Shown: piece by piece, positions 30,583 through 41,596 of the stretch
How positions within the stretch are numbered: position 1 is the stretch's first letter
How the letters are laid out: every line of letters begins with the position of its first letter
Origin: Chara braunii
Lineage: Eukaryota; Streptophyta; Charophyceae; Charales; Characeae
DNA length: 46,266 nt
NCBI GenBank assembly: GCA_003427395.1
Contig: BFEA01000047.1
Location: forward strand, 1,607,407-1,653,672
Direction of reading: 5' to 3'
Notes under the pieces: model-generated
Databases searched by the model: none
Told to the model about the DNA's origin: nothing
The model's input: the letters and a program-made list of their open reading frames with translations, nothing else
Position numbers and translations under genes: made by a program

Positions 30583-31979
30583 GGATTGGGGTGGCGCAGA
30601 GCGGCGCTGGGCTAAGCAAACAGAGCACCATCCAGATTTGTGGAGGGCATAATAAGTTACGAGCAGCTGTTCAATTGCAGCATCAGTTGTCCGTTGTGGG
30701 AGCAGAGTTGCGAGTGAAGAGTCTAGATCCCCTGTGCTAGCGGGGTGAGTGAACTGCAAGTGCGAGGATCTGGGCAAACAAGCTGAACCAATCGAGTAGC
30801 GTGCAGGCAAATCGAAACCATGCTCGGTAGCGACCAAACCGTATGGACAATCGAATCTCTACGGGGGCCAATCATGGTAGTACGAGGAACGCTCAGCGGA
30901 AGGTGCCAATCTGCAAGGCGATGATCAAACGAATCCTCGTAGGCATTCAACAGCCAACGCACAATTGGCGTCGATCAACTTGAATAATTGAACAACTAGC
31001 CTCGGTCGTCAGGCATACTATCAAACAACGCTCGAGCGAGCATCAAACGACGTCAATGGTCAGCAGGTGCACGAGGGCAGGTAATGTAGAGTTTGGACAA
31101 GGTCACCGTACCAGCATCTGAAAGTATTAATCAATCATTGTGTCATTCGGGCCAAGTGAGCGACTGGTCCAACGCGAACGAAAACTGAAGGAAAAGGAAC
31201 ATATGACCTACGGACCAGGGATTTGACAAGCCGGTGGGACCGGGCCGACACAGACCCTAAAGCAGGACTTAGTCCGAAACTGGTTCAGCCAGGAGGGACA
31301 ATACTGAGGCTTGAAAAGGGCTGAAATGGTCTCAGGCCTACGATACCAGAGAATTGAAGCCGGGCCAGTTGGAATGGGAGTGGGACCAATAAAAAATTGG
31401 GCCTGCGCACAACCAGGCTACGGGAACGAGCTGGTGGGCACGAATTTCCGAACATAAACAAGGGGAAAACAAATAGCGGGAACAAAGTTTGAAAAAAGGC
31501 CAGACTAAGGAAGCGAGCTTATGAGGGATAGACGACGACGAAACCGTGGGATTCGACCGGGGGAAATGAGACCAAGGACAGGGAGATCGGAATCGCATGA
31601 AATTGGGACTCATGTTATTGATGCCGACATCGAAAATGCTTACTTTTACCCGTGGCAGGAAAACAAGAGGGGGTCATTTGGCACTTAGACTGTGTTCGAT
31701 CCTAGTACAATCGACGTCGAGCCTGACCAGACATACTTTGTGTAAGGGAAATAGTTAGTAATAAAATAACGTGATTAAAAACTCTATTCATCTTTGTTTC
31801 TTATTTGGCATCTCCTTGACTCTTCATTTGGATTGTCGATATTAACCTTGTTATCGCAGATTATAGAAGTCGGGAACTAGCCCTCCCGTGGGTGACAGAC
31901 ACGGGACAGATATAGGGTTAGATTCGCTGGCGGCAGATCACTATCACCGGTCAACACCGTTCCGGAAGAAGGAAGGGAG
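30580..31979. other. Intergenic or LINE-2 5' region, no gene recognised
   Basis: Mixed sequence with no diagnostic motif. It may hold the 5' untranslated region of LINE-2. Confidence 0.4.
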
Positions 31980-32039
31980 GTGGGAAGTAGGCCTGGCGGA
32001 TTCACCCAGTCCGCAATAAAGAGGCATCACCCTACAGGG

Positions 32040-32376
32040 ATGGATCCCCAATGCCCCGCTATGGCCGACGACGGAGGAGGGAACTTTTCGGTTGGAGATG
32101 CGAGAGTTCCTACACAAAACATATCAACCCGGAGCAATGGCTACAAGGAGAGTCACCTATGGCCAACATCTGTTGGCAGACACGTATCTGTACGTGTTGT
32201 TCGAGCTAGGTAAGGGAGCGGGCCTGAGGTGGTTCTCACAGAACGCGTTGTTCGACCTTCAAATCCTAAAAATTAAAAGCATTCGAAACTGGACAGAGGA
32301 CGATGTTAAGGTGACACTACTAAGGATCTTAAAGGAGGGATACCTGCAAACGGCGGGAGCGAAGGATGGAGACTGA
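32040..32376 (+). pseudogene. LINE-2 ORF1-like segment
   Basis: After a likely frameshift near 32090 the frame reads EMREFLHKTYQPGAMATRRV through LKEGYLQTAGAKDGD and a stop at about 32374. I do not recognise the domain. Its place just upstream of the endonuclease suggests the end of ORF1. Confidence 0.4.
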
Positions 32377-32512
32377 GATTTGGTGGAATGAGAAGTATTA
32401 TGAAGGGGGATGAGAAAGACAAGGAAAAAAGGAGCAGGTAATAAACTTGACAAGGATTCTATATGGAAAGGACAAACAATGGGCGAAAGGTAAAAAGGAG
32501 GCTGACCTGGAC

Positions 32513-33275
32513 CTACGATCCCTGATTGTAAATGGTTTGGCCTCAGCCCCCCCTCAAAAAAAAAAACATGCAATATGGGAACAGTTAAGAGGGGTAGAGG
32601 GAAGAGACTGACCAAATGTCATCTGCATTCACGAAACCCACCTTATGGACACGGCGGAACACCACCATGCGCATAGGGAGATCTGGCCCCACCGGGTCTT
32701 CCGGGTGCACGCCATGCGGCCCGGAAGTGCAGGGGTGGCCATTTGGGTTCCCCCCAACTCAAGAATGGAACCCGTATATTGGGAAGAGGACCAAGAGGAG
32801 GGAAGGTGGGTATCAGTTATAGGAATGTTGCAGCTGGAAGTAGTGCAGATTATATGTGTATACAAGTCAAATGAGGTGGGTGTCAGAAGGGCCTCTTTCA
32901 GGGCATCCAAAATAAGATCCAAGTTGAAATCCTTGTTCTTCCGACTGGAGAATTTAATGTAGTTCCGGATCGCAGGCTGAACGGATCGAGGCTCCCCTCC
33001 CCATGCCCAACGTACGTGAAGGTTGATGAACAAATTATTACAAATCTATGAGGGTCGCTCGACTTGTGTGACCCCTTCCGTAGACTATTCCCAAACAGAC
33101 GCACCTTCACTTGCTCAAGGAAGAATGGACCGGATAGATACTCGAGATCAAGAATCGATTTGATATTGGTATCACATGACCTGGAAGGGGCCCTGCAGAT
33201 AGCGGAGTTATTCCCATAGAGCGTGTACCCTTTGACTAGACATGCAATGTGTACTGTTATACTCTCTTTTAGGAA
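32513..33275 (+). pseudogene. LINE-2 AP-type endonuclease domain, broken
   Basis: SLIVNGLASAPP and VICIHETHLMD are the first two endonuclease motifs, with one TGA between them near 32609. The frame holds to 32962. A +1 shift near 32940 then gives GEFNVVPDRRLNG, SRSRIDLILVSHDL and LTRHAMCTVIL, the later motifs. The usual GDFN is GEFN here, and SDHAMV is RHAMCT, so key residues are altered. Two further stops lie in the second half. Confidence 0.75.
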
Positions 33276-33339
33276 GCGGCCGGACTAGGGGTCGGGGTTC
33301 TATATACTTAACACATCCTTACTAATGAAAAAATAATTT

Positions 33340-33745
33340 CAAAACTTCATGCACGATGTATGGCAATACTGGAAATCATACAGACAGACACTTCAAAATG
33401 GCATCCCGTGGTTTAATAATAGATTGACTTTTGTAACCAGAAAATCAAGTAAATTCGCCAAAGGGCTCGCAACCCAAAGAAATGCAGAGGAAATGAAGCT
33501 GTATCAGCAAGATCATCAATTGAAACAACAACATGAGCAAAATGAAGGAACAAACGAGAGAGAGTTTTCAACTGCCATAGAGGAGACGAAGACTCGATTG
33601 CTTTCTCATATGGAACACAGATGGCAAGGGGTACGAATCAGAAGGAAACAACACATATATAAAACAGAAGGAACAATGGATACTCGGTTCTTTGCCATGT
33701 CCAAACTAAGAACAGGAAGGTCCACCATAGAAGCGTTGTCGAGCG
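33340..33745 (+). pseudogene. LINE-2 linker between endonuclease and RT
   Basis: From 33349 the frame reads WQYWKSYRQTLQNGIPWFNN, then a Lys/Glu/Gln-rich helical stretch (33470-33640) and GTMDTRFFAMSKLRTGRSTI. This is the usual charged linker of L1-type ORF2. The similarity breaks at about 33745, the proposed edge of element B. Confidence 0.6.
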
Positions 33746-34129
33746 CATCGGTCCGACACCGCTCAAGGAAGGGGGGGACCCTCCCGCCCTCGTCACGCAG
33801 GAGTTGGTCTTATCCTCGTCGCGAATACATAATGGAGCTTCCACAAGCCGCTCCGGTCGAGTGTGCCAGCCATACCTCTCGCAAGCCCCTACAACAGGAT
33901 AGGGCCTACGCGAGGCACCACTTACCTCCACCTTATGGGAGCTGTCACCTCCCTTTGGTGGGCGTATCCCTGCCGAGCTACCAGTCCACAGTACGAAAGC
34001 TAATCAGCTGCAATCGGAGAGGTGGACCAGCCAATGACATTTCTCGTTCGTTGTAGCATAGGGGGTACGCGCGGTATTACGCCTCTATTGGACCCGCACG
34101 CGAACCGACGTCTTGGGGGCCTGAGGTTC

Positions 34130-34390
34130 CAAGCGCGACTCGTCGTCGGTCGACTAGGATGCATCCCACACACCACGCGCACACCACTCTAAAAAACATA
34201 AAAAATAAAACACGCACATATATACATATGTATACAGAACGACACAGAACAAACAATGCGACAACACTCCTAGTCTCTTAGTAGCCATCCCATAACTCTC
34301 TGACGCGGGATCTTCCCATATCGGCTAGAAATGCATGAATACGCAGGCAGTTGCAACGATGACGTACTATGTAGTGCCCATAATCAAGCG
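34130..34390 (-). repeat. Most conserved 3' block of element B
   Basis: This is the counterpart of 24935-25250. It includes the palindrome-bearing ACTACATAGTACGTCATC and GTGGTGTGTGGGATGCATCC. Confidence 0.75.
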
Positions 34391-34758
34391 GTCCCTCGTG
34401 GATCCGAGTACCGCTTATGACACTCAAGTGTTCAACTCGAAGCATCGTGAAGGTTTACCCCTTCACGATATTGACGGTTGAAAGAATAGCCGTGCGGCCT
34501 CCGAGACACCTTCGGCCTTTAGGCTGAGTGCCTCGGCAGGCAGGGCAAATAGGCTCTGCGCGGGGGTTGATCCTTTCCCTGCAGAGCCTAGGATCTGGGG
34601 TGTCCTGGAGAAGGACCTCGAATCCAGGCCCAAGACCAACGTCCGACTAATAAATTTTTAAGAAGCATACAACAAAAATAGATAGGTTTTCCTTTCATCT
34701 AGACCCCAATTAAAACCTTAAGCGTGGGTCCCTTTGGCCACGCGAATACCCAATATAG

Positions 34759-34762
<4 letters not shown>

Positions 34763-34811
<49 letters not shown>
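34763..34811. repeat. (AT)n microsatellite in element B
   Basis: About 24 AT units. Element A has no such repeat at the matching place. Confidence 0.97.
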
Positions 34812-34814
<3 letters not shown>

Positions 34815-35509
34815 GGGAATAAGTATGTGACGACCATTTCTCACAATCACATTGAGACTCCTTACGGCCATATATATGTGTGTGTGATCGAAGACAGTCA
34901 AATCCAAAATCCGAACCACAGAACATACGTGCAGTCACATCAAAGAGTCAAGCAGAAGTCCACGCACTACACGGAGTCAACTTCAACCAACCGCTATACC
35001 CATCCCCTCGCTTTAATCATGCAAGCCCCAACCCTTGTCCAACCAACCATAAATAAATACTCAGTACCTTTGTTAAATGACCATTCAATAAAAGTCCGGG
35101 TGAAAACCTTAATAAAACAACAAAAATCACAAGGGCTAAAACCTTGTAGGTTGAGTATTAAGGATGAATTGCAGTTGAGTCGTAGACCGACGAATCGACA
35201 ACCAACCTGTTATCGATGATAATAGTAGGTGATCCTTGTGGGATCATGCTAAATCCAGTCCTGATTTCGAATCAAATGTTCAAGAGGACCTGTAACACAA
35301 GACGGACCGATCCCCAAGCTAAATCTATGAGTCCAAATCGAGCGTAATCTCCATATCATGATTCCACAAAAAATCATCCCACTTAACTAAGCCTGAGTCT
35401 AGCCTTAAGTCCGTGCCTAAAGAAAAGGTAGATCTTTAGCAGAATCTCATCTATACAGAGTGGGTCATCAGAATTGTCACCTGTCACAATATAATATAAC
35501 TCCTCTAAA

Positions 35510-36060
35510 CTAAGAAAATTTCGGCAATGCTTCCCGTAGAAAAAGTGGCTTCTCAGAATTTAAATAACTCGAATATAAAAATAAAAATCAAACTCTAATT
35601 ATGAAAAGTCAAATTTTGTCTAACTCCCTTAATTAGTAAAATTTTGGGCAGAATCTCCTTTAGAAAGACAGACTTTCAAGATTTATACTTAGTCAGATAG
35701 GAACTCAGAAGCCAGACTTGAGTTCAACTTCAAGACAAAGTTCAACTGACCCCTTACATTTGTAGAAATTTTGGCAGCGCTTCCCGTAAAAAAAATATTA
35801 TTCCAAGATTTTTACAAAGCTAAGTTCAAAATCTAAAGTGACTTTGACTTGTCAAGGTCTAATCTTGTCTAACTTCCTGAATTAGCAAAAAATTGGGCAA
35901 CACTCATTTTAGAAAATGAGGTTTTTCAGATTTTTACTAAGCCAAAAAGTTAGAAAAACTAAACCCTGAAAAAGACAAAATCTGACTAACTCCTTGTTTT
36001 TTAAGAAATTTCGGCAGCGCTTCCCGTAGAGAAAGTGACTTACCAAGATCTATACAAGAC
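35510..36060 (-). repeat. X-Y-X-Y-X repeat, ~122-bp period, element B
   Basis: On the plus strand units begin near 35516, 35639, 35765, 35887 and 36004. The first, third and fifth carry GGCARYGCTTCCCGTARA (X). The second and fourth carry a GGGCARMAYTCMYTTTAGAAA-like core (Y). The dimer is about 245 bp. Element A has only three units. Confidence 0.85.
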
Positions 36061-36477
36061 CAAGTATAATAAATGATCACAGAAAATGCAGAAATTGACC
36101 TAAGTAAAAATAAAATTAGCTCAGAAAATGCAGGAATTGAAACTAACTCCTATGGCTTTAGCACGTGGCGAACTACTAAAGCAACTACCTATCAAACTGA
36201 ACTTCAGACTAAGTAGTAGTCTCACTCAGTCACATGCAGGCCAAACCACAAAGGTAAGTACTCTCACCATCCCAAAGTCAATTTATCAAACAATAGTTCA
36301 TAGTCTTTCAATGATTTACCCATTTATACCCAGCTTACACAGGGCATAAAGCTAGACCACCCACACTTATAGAACATATCTAGCTCAACCATGGAGAATA
36401 CATAAACACAGGGCACAACAACTTTTCTCTTCTTTGGGCATATGACTAGGTCACCCTACTTTATATAATTATCTGCA

Positions 36478-37136
36478 CTTAGTTTTTTGCTAAGTAGCAA
36501 ATCTGGATATCCGACAGACCAATTTTATCCGGAATTTTCAATACGGATTAAATTTCTGGATTATTTCCGGGTGTGGAAAATTCGGGCCTGCGCAAAAAAA
36601 AAAAAATTACCAAAAAAATCAAATTAAAAAAAATCTGAAAAAAAAAATGTTGTTCACATCAATGATATGAACAACTTTTGGCTTGAGGCCATCTTTGATT
36701 ACTCAACAAATATGAAGATACAAAATAAAACAGAACAAAAAAATAATATTTAGATAAAAAATTATAGAATGAATTAAACATCCCCTTTCCAAACCCCTTT
36801 ATTCCCTATCTTATCCCCTTTGAACCCTTCCAGGCCCTATCAAGCTTTTCATGTAATAGGAACGTAGTTCTATTGTATTTTGAATGCGCAATATCACTTT
36901 TTTTTTTTTTTTTTTTTTTTCTTTTTTATCCTGTCTCTTATACACATCTAGATGTGTATAAGAGACAGGTCACACACACTCACTTACTTGCGCGGGGTTT
37001 GAAAGCTCCTTTTTTCTTTTTTTTTTTTTTACTTTTTTTTTAATCATCCGGATTTCCGGATGATCCTACCCCCCGATCATCCGGCCAGATAATCCGACCT
37101 GATTATCCGGCACGATAACCCATGCTGCGTAGGTTT
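36478..37136. repeat. Insertion in element B with ATCCGG motifs at both ends
   Basis: Element A has no counterpart; homology stops near 36478 and resumes near 37137. The left end carries GACAGACCAATTTTATCCGG, ATACGGATTAAA and TTTCCGGGTG. The right end carries ATCATCCGGATTTCCGGATG, CCGATCATCCGG and GATTATCCGG. An 8-bp hairpin GTTGTTCA..TGAACAAC lies near 36650-36677. It might be a small DNA transposon, but a library artefact sits inside it, so its structure is unsafe. Confidence 0.5.
36931..36968. other. Nextera mate-pair junction adapter (assembly artefact)
   Basis: CTGTCTCTTATACACATCT (36931-36949) is directly followed by AGATGTGTATAAGAGACAG (36950-36968). These are two 19-base Tn5 mosaic ends in inverted contact, exactly the circularisation junction of Nextera mate-pair libraries. 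It is not genomic. Sequence on the two sides need not be contiguous in the organism. Confidence 0.97.
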
Positions 37137-37252
37137 TTTGAGGTAGCATATAACTGAACCGATCATCTTTAGCTTAAGATTCAGTCTGCCCCTTCATACC
37201 ACAAATTAATTCTTAATTAGTACTCTCTTCAATTGATGATAAGCTATAGTCA

Positions 37253-37700
37253 GACCACCCAAACTTATGGAACCCTGTCTGACTAGCCTGTTCATAAGTA
37301 GGATAGTAATAAAGTATAGTCAAGTTATAGCCTTCTAGTTCCAGCATGTGCGTGGCGTTGGACCAAAACCACCCAAACTTATGGAACATGTCTTGGTCCT
37401 CGGCCTGGTTCTGTTCTCTTAAAAACAAAGCAGAAAGAGGCCGAGCCACCCAAACCTATGGGACATGCTCAGACCTCCTCGTTCAGAAACTAAAAAAACT
37501 GAAAGACACCCAAGTTAAACAAGACGACCAAGCCACCCAATCTTATAGCACATGCTTGGGCCCTGAAAAGTCATTCACAGTCAGCACTCACAAGTCAGAG
37601 CAACCAGACCACCCAAACTTATGAAACATGTCTGGCTCTCCAAGCAATTCAAAATAAACATAGCACTGGGCCTCCCCAAACTTACGGAGACTTGCCCAAC
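37253..37700 (-). repeat. Array of ~16-bp boxes in element B
   Basis: On the plus strand CCACCCAAACTTATGGAACA or a close variant recurs near 37256, 37368, 37447, 37534, 37611 and 37674, with one more near 36357. It is the reverse complement of the box array of element A. Confidence 0.85.
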
Positions 37701-38419
37701 CTTTCATAGACCCAGTCAAACTCAAGTAATACTGCCTTCCTCCCATCCTTCCCCCACATGCAACCCCACAATCTGCTTTCAGTCAAGCAATGAAACTGAA
37801 ACTGACATTGCGCATACATTCCTTTACTTAGTCTGAATCATATCCTGAAGTCAAACAGAAAGTCAAAGTAGGGATACATACAGTATACTCAGTCAAAATG
37901 TAACAAGGAATACATATACGGGTTATAACTGGGTTATAGAGGGAAAGCAAATGATTAACTCTCAGTTCCCTGCCTCCAGAACTCCTCCTGAGTTTCGGCA
38001 GAGTTCCCACAATTGGTGGGATGACTCCCCACAGAGTCTTGCTGCGGTTCTACGGGTTGCAATTCCGCCTGCCGCCTTCTTCTTAGAACAAGACTAAACT
38101 TTGTGTAAGAAGGGCGGAAGTAGGGGTTTGAGACTTTCGAGATATAGGAGGGGGACAAACTAAACTCTCAGGAGAGGGCCTTGTTGCCTTGACTCGGCTA
38201 AGGGCCCCGCAATGGTGGCCAAACACGCAGTGGCACTACCAACTGAAGTCGGACCTTCAACAGTTGACCCGTTGACGACCCCCAGCCCGCAACGAAAACC
38301 GCCCTCCTTCAGCGAGCTCAACCCCTCCGCTGCTCGTAACCCCAAGTGCATTGGCTATGGGAAGGCTTGCAACCTCGTGACTTGCCTTCGACTGCTTCAC
38401 TTGGCAGGGTGGTCAGCGC

Positions 38420-39460
38420 ATCAGCCGCCAGTAAGTCCGTTCTTCCACTGTTCGTTCCCAACCCCCCGCGCAACAGGTTGAGTAGCACCCCGATCTGCAG
38501 ACATAACTGTGGTCCCAACCGCTGTTCTGCCGTATCTTCGTCTGTCGAGATGATCAGCAGATTGACCAGCAGGTAGGCTTGCTACCACAGTCTAACGGGA
38601 TGGTCGACACTTTAGCCGGTCCGCAAGCCTTCCGTCCCTTGTAGCTCATTCCTCCACCACTTCAACTATCTAAATGGGCGGTCCACTGGCCAACAGGTAA
38701 GTAATCAGCCCAACGACTTACCTATAGCCTCTTTGTGACTAACGAAAATGAGCAACGCCTCGACCCACAAGTAAGTCCCTCCCCCTTCGGTCCGTTCAAA
38801 CAACAACATCATATAGACCAGCGAAGAGCATATCGGTCAGTAGGTAAGCATGCAACTTCGGATAGACGGCGCGTCAGCCAACCGATAAGTTCTCGAGCTG
38901 CAGTGAGCGAGACTCTTCGAGTTGCAGGCGAAACTCCTCCCAAGATACTCTTTCTAATCTGCAAAGAGTGATCAGGCCACACAGCTCGACTCCCGACTCA
39001 TTTTGCATCGCCTTTCTACCAGGTAAGTTTTCAGTCATGCGGGATGCCTTCGTTGCTTCGTCCGATAGTCGGTTTGGCCACAAACAGTTAACGGCATGTC
39101 AGCAATCCGTAGCCGGCCGCCCGCCAGCTTCCTATGGTAGGCACTCACTTTGACTTGACTGTGGTTGCTCTCTGATTCGACTCATTAATCTGTTGTTCGT
39201 CTCCGTGCCATAGCTACACCTTGCGCAGGGAGGTACTCGCAACCTCCACCCCGTGCTAGCTCCCACAGAACGAGTCGGATCAGATCGAGTCTTCCGTTCT
39301 TATCCAGAAGTGTTCATTACCCCGTAAGCCACTTTTATAGCGAGATCAAAGTGGACCTTCCGTTATGACACACCCAGGTACATATGTCACACCGACTAGT
39401 ACCCATGGAGACGTGCCTTTCATCAACTGTCTTCTTCTCGCTGTTTTCACAGGTAAGTAC
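38420..39460 (+). repeat. Recurrent CAGGTAAGT-like motif in element B
   Basis: AGTAAGTCC, CAGGTAGGC, CAGGTAAGTAA, CAAGTAAGT, TAGGTAAGC, CCGATAAGT, CAGGTAAGTTT and CAGGTAAGTAC occur near 38429, 38570, 38695, 38770, 38841, 38886, 39020 and 39452, several preceded by GRYCA. They resemble 5' splice sites but have no exon context, so they may be a decayed short tandem family. Confidence 0.5.
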
Positions 39461-39930
39461 TTCATGCAGTTGCATGATTCTTCCTCGCACACCATTTCCT
39501 TACTAACTCTTCCTCCTCTTGCTCTTCACTAATTCTAAGTTCAGAAATGAGGTCGCCCCGGTCTAAAAACCCCGAGACAGTTCCTCCCCCGCTGAAATCC
39601 ATCCACTAACGAGCGAACTACACCTTTTTCATTGCTTCCTTCTCCTTCGTTCCAGCCTTCTCCATGCATCCTTTTCTTTACTAACCTCCTCCCACAACAC
39701 TCCTCTCGTTATTCTAACTCTTCCACCAGATTTGCCTCATACAGAACCCCCCGTGTAGCATCTTTCCCCACCCAAATTTGTTAACAAATGAGTGATCTCT
39801 AAGTCACTCCTCCACTTTCGTTACCTCCTCCGCCATCTTCGTTCCCAAATGCACCTTGCGCCTATCCCCGTCTCGGTTCATCCACCGCTTTACCCCTTAC
39901 CTTTCCCCGTCGCTCTGCTGCTTGCCTCGC

Positions 39931-40350
39931 CTGCTGCCGCTAGCGCAGCGCCCTGGTAGTCGCAATGGCAATCGTAATGGCCCGTTCTTACTACCCGACA
40001 GTTCTTGGTCACTCCGCTTTCGCTGCCTCACCTCCCTGGTGCCCCGCTCTCCGCTATCGCCCCCTTGTTCTTCGAATGTACCTGGGACGATATATCGCCC
40101 GGGTTCATTCCACGCCCGATGCACCGCTGCTTATTTCGTTTGCTGCTGCTAGCGCAACGGCCTGGTAGTTGTAGCGGCCCGACTCTATCACTCGATTGTC
40201 CCAGTCACTCCGCTCCTCCTCTCAGTCAGTCCCCCCTTCGGAAGCTTAGCGCAACCTTTCCTTCCTCCTTCCACAACCACTTTCCTCTACCGTCGGGCCT
40301 TCTCTGCCTTTGTCCCGCCAGCCTTCTTGTCCGATATCAAACTGTACGCT
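39931..40350. repeat. ~209-bp tandem duplication in element B
   Basis: GCTAGCGCARCG.CCTGGTAG and TCACTCCGCT recur about 209 bases apart (39938 and 40148 for the first). Element A carries only one such segment. Confidence 0.6.
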
Positions 40351-40976
40351 ACTCCGGATATTACAACAAGCGATACAAAAAACAGGCAGTGGTCGTGGAA
40401 AAATCAAGACTTGCCAATTCCGCCGCCGAGTCTTAGTGGGAACGGATTGTGTTGAGGTCCGCCCTGTGCTAGGCCGTAGCAGTAACTCTGAGGCCGTGTC
40501 AGCTAGAAGGGCGCTGACTCTCCTCATAATCTTCTGCAAGCACTAAGGTGGGCGGGTCCCGATGCAGATTTTGGTGGTAGAATCAACTATTCTAATGGAG
40601 AGTTTTGAAATTCAAGGTGGGAGGGGGATTCCGCAGGACGGGCCGTGGTGCCCCGCCTGCGGCTCCTGTTGTCGTACCCTTGACTGCTCCGCCCAGGCAC
40701 AACCTACTCTTAGCCCACTCATAACAGATCACGGCGACAGGCCGGGCACCCATAACGGTCCCGAGCTAACCAAGTCTCCCCCTTTCGTGGGCCAATCACC
40801 ACCAACTCACTCAGACGTTGAGCTCTCTCGTCCATGTTTCTAGACGGGCAAGGTCAGGGAATTTTGACAGCATCCCGATTACGCAGGAACCCATAAGTCA
40901 ACCAAAGAAGGAGTGCGCTCAAGGTTCTCGACTACCGTGGCGGCACATAAAATAAAATAACAAAATATCTAAACTT

Positions 40977-41189
40977 TTAATTGTCAAAACATGACGAACG
41001 AGGAAAAAGGAACTGTTGGCGCCACTCGGACGCAGTCATTGGCAAGGCCAAGGGGGATGGCCCCGCCGGGTCCTCAACCCCTCGGTCCCTTCGTGCTACT
41101 TTGATATCCTCGCGCCCTTGCCACTCAATCTCAATCCCTGAACCTCTTTGATGAAAGTCCGATGCTGTAACCAATAGTGCTAGGTCCAA
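40977..41189 (-). other. Possible coding remnant in element B
   Basis: A 70-codon minus-strand frame contains IEWQGREDIKVARRDRG and SPLALPMTASEWRQQFL, faintly resembling the frame at 19301-19624 in element A. No family was recognised. Confidence 0.25.
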
Positions 41190-41570
41190 GTCTGGGGCTA
41201 GTCTTAATGGACACCTAAATAAATAGATACTGCGCGGCGAGCGGATCTACTAATGACATTTCAAGGCCACCTTGTTGTCGATGTCGTCCTTCCATGCGTA
41301 CACACAAGTCACAGGCAAGCGCATCAATCAACGAGACACAGTCTCTTTAATCCTAGTTTAATCAGAAAATAAACAAAATCAAGTCGGTGATCACACCGGC
41401 CCTTCAGTCATCAACAAATAAAAATGATGCGCGCCTCAAGCCTGCACGTCCATACACTCTCTACTCTAGTCCACCATCCAATCAAACGTCAATCACAGAC
41501 GCAGCCATGCCTCGCACAGTATGCTTAACCTTTAAACCAAACTTATTTTCTGTCGCTTGCAAAAAACAGG

Positions 41571-41596
41571 GCGGATACCCTTGTAAGGGTATTCGC
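41571..41596. repeat. Palindrome near 5' end of element B
   Basis: GCGGATACCCTT-GT-AAGGGTATTCGC pairs at 11 of 12 positions and corresponds to the palindrome at 19091. Confidence 0.8.

Larger units (their letters stand above)
31980..33745 (+). mobile_element. LINE-2, 5' part (ORF1-like end, endonuclease, linker)
   Basis: An ORF1-like segment, an AP endonuclease domain and the linker to reverse transcriptase lie in order on the plus strand. Coding similarity stops near 33745, and the reverse transcriptase resumes at about 41780. The simplest reading is one LINE split by element B. LINE-2 is clearly different from LINE-1 in sequence and is more decayed. Confidence 0.75.

Noticed and set aside
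30093-30837. Long open frames through the GA repeat and N gap
   Set aside because: They are Arg-Glu or Ser-Leu translations of (GA)n bridged by unknown bases.
31580-31600. TruSeq adapter remnant at GAGATCGGAA
   Set aside because: The adapter continues AGAGC, while the sequence here continues TCGC; it is a chance match.
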